Origin: Apostichopus japonicus
Lineage: Eukaryota; Echinodermata; Holothuroidea; Aspidochirotida; Stichopodidae
Reading direction: 5' to 3'
Assembly (NCBI RefSeq): GCF_037975245.1
Contig: NC_092565.1
Coordinates: forward strand, 3,111,499 to 3,175,498
Length of the DNA: 64,000 bases
The notes under the pieces were generated by a model, which searched no databases, was not told the origin of the DNA, and saw only the letters and a program-made list of their open reading frames with translations. Position numbers and translations under genes: made by a program. Below, piece after piece: positions 62,959 through 64,000 of this stretch. Each line of letters begins with the position of its first letter. Within the stretch, counting starts at the first letter, position 1.

Positions 62959-64000
62959 GGTCCGCACACAAATCTGAAATTTCCAAACAACTACACCCAA
63001 GTTCGTTACAATGTATATAAACTCTTTTCCATCCCTATCGATGGGATCCTTCAGTGTAAAACCGCCAGAATTATCAGTGAGAACAATCTTTTTTAATTTG
63101 TGTGTATTTTATGTCGGATGTAGGAACGGACGCCCTGAGTCTGCAAAATGCAATACTTTAAGTATAGACAGCTGGTATCGTCTGCAGAACTTTCAATTTT
63201 TAGCGCCATTAAATAGACTTGAATCAGTCGTCTCTTTAATGCATTAATGTCACAACAGCTGTTAATTAAGAACCTGATCAGAAAGGTTATTGTTTCCAAC
63301 TTTACAAATAACAGCGTAGAACATTCATGTTTTTTTTACAACAGATATACCTAGCCTAAACCCTATATATATCACACAGCTTGATATAAAAGTTGTTATG
63401 ATCTTTAACTGTTGCGAATGATTGACTAATTGCAATGGCGCATCTAGCCGCGAGGAAGAATAAACCAGACCCTGCAGTCATCATATAGACTATCCTAGGC
63501 TAATGGGCAGTCAAATATTGTTACCGTATAGGCAACACAACTAACTGCTTTGAACACTTAAAAAGTGGGTTTGCAGTTACAGGTCATCAATATTGCCCCC
63601 GAATATGCTAGAGAGTGAGATAATGGTCACCAATAGCTCCAATTTCAAAAGCATTTTACTGCCACTCTAAAAGTAGTTACATCCATACTAAGATATTTCG
63701 TAATATAATTTAACAATCCTCAATGTCCTGACAAAGTTTTGGAGAACTACAACCTCCAGTACTTCTGAGAAACTTCTAACAGATTTTTAGTATGTTAAAG
63801 TTTGGGGCCAATACTGATTATCTTTAGGGGTATGCATATGCTACCATGAGGGTTGATACGTGTAGGCTACATGCTCAAAATGGTCACATGGTTTGAACTT
63901 ATCTTGAAAGATAAACTACTTAACGAGATGAATGAGATAAATGAGTCGTACGAAGGTAAACTCTCCAAAGTAAACCTAGATTAGGTTATATCGGTCATGA
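62959..64000. other. Gene-free end of window
   Basis: AT-rich sequence with no supported gene or repeat. Confidence 0.5.

Overview
The window is a piece of an animal nuclear genome. It is AT-rich, carries multi-exon genes with GT-AG introns, and is dense in SINE/LINE/hAT-type repeats and very long microsatellites. No bacterial features, operons or CRISPR arrays are seen. The gene families, the tRNA-derived SINEs and the snRNA-derived repeats fit a marine invertebrate. An echinoderm such as a sea cucumber is my best guess, but this is an inference from general character, not a species identification.

Layout. (1) 1-13.9 kb, plus strand: the last ten coding exons of the vacuolar H+-ATPase subunit B gene. 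The first ~127 residues lie upstream of the window. Its introns hold a pure 361-unit GAT microsatellite, several tandem repeats and two degenerate hAT-like elements. (2) 18.0-19.6, 30.2-31.7 and 44.9-46.5 kb, minus strand: three paralogous SLC10-family (bile acid:sodium symporter) genes. Each is a single uninterrupted coding exon with a signal peptide, a ~110-residue extracellular domain, about nine membrane helices and an acidic tail. Each has a splice acceptor just before the ATG, so each probably has a 5'UTR intron. A fourth copy survives only as a C-terminal fragment at 27.1 kb on the opposite strand. (3) 22.9-28.9 kb, between SLC10 copies: a cluster of degenerate U2 snRNA-like sequences with their upstream regions, one split by a 5'-truncated LINE with a clear target-site duplication. 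Foldback elements lie in the same stretch. (4) 37.4-39.0 kb: three hAT-type transposons nested inside one another, two with perfect 8-bp target-site duplications. (5) 46.5-64 kb: no recognisable genes. It holds a 23-bp minisatellite of ~49 copies, AAAAG and ATG/AGG microsatellites, a tRNA-derived SINE and a cluster of hAT-like MITEs.

How the genes relate: the V-ATPase subunit acidifies organelles, and the SLC10 proteins are expected to be plasma-membrane Na+-coupled organic-anion carriers. They are independent neighbours. The most notable structures are the U2-derived cluster, the nested hAT elements with a hairpin module shared across families, the SLC10 tandem family with its inverted relic and conserved C-terminal box, and a tRNA-like sequence whose anticodon arm has been amplified in tandem.
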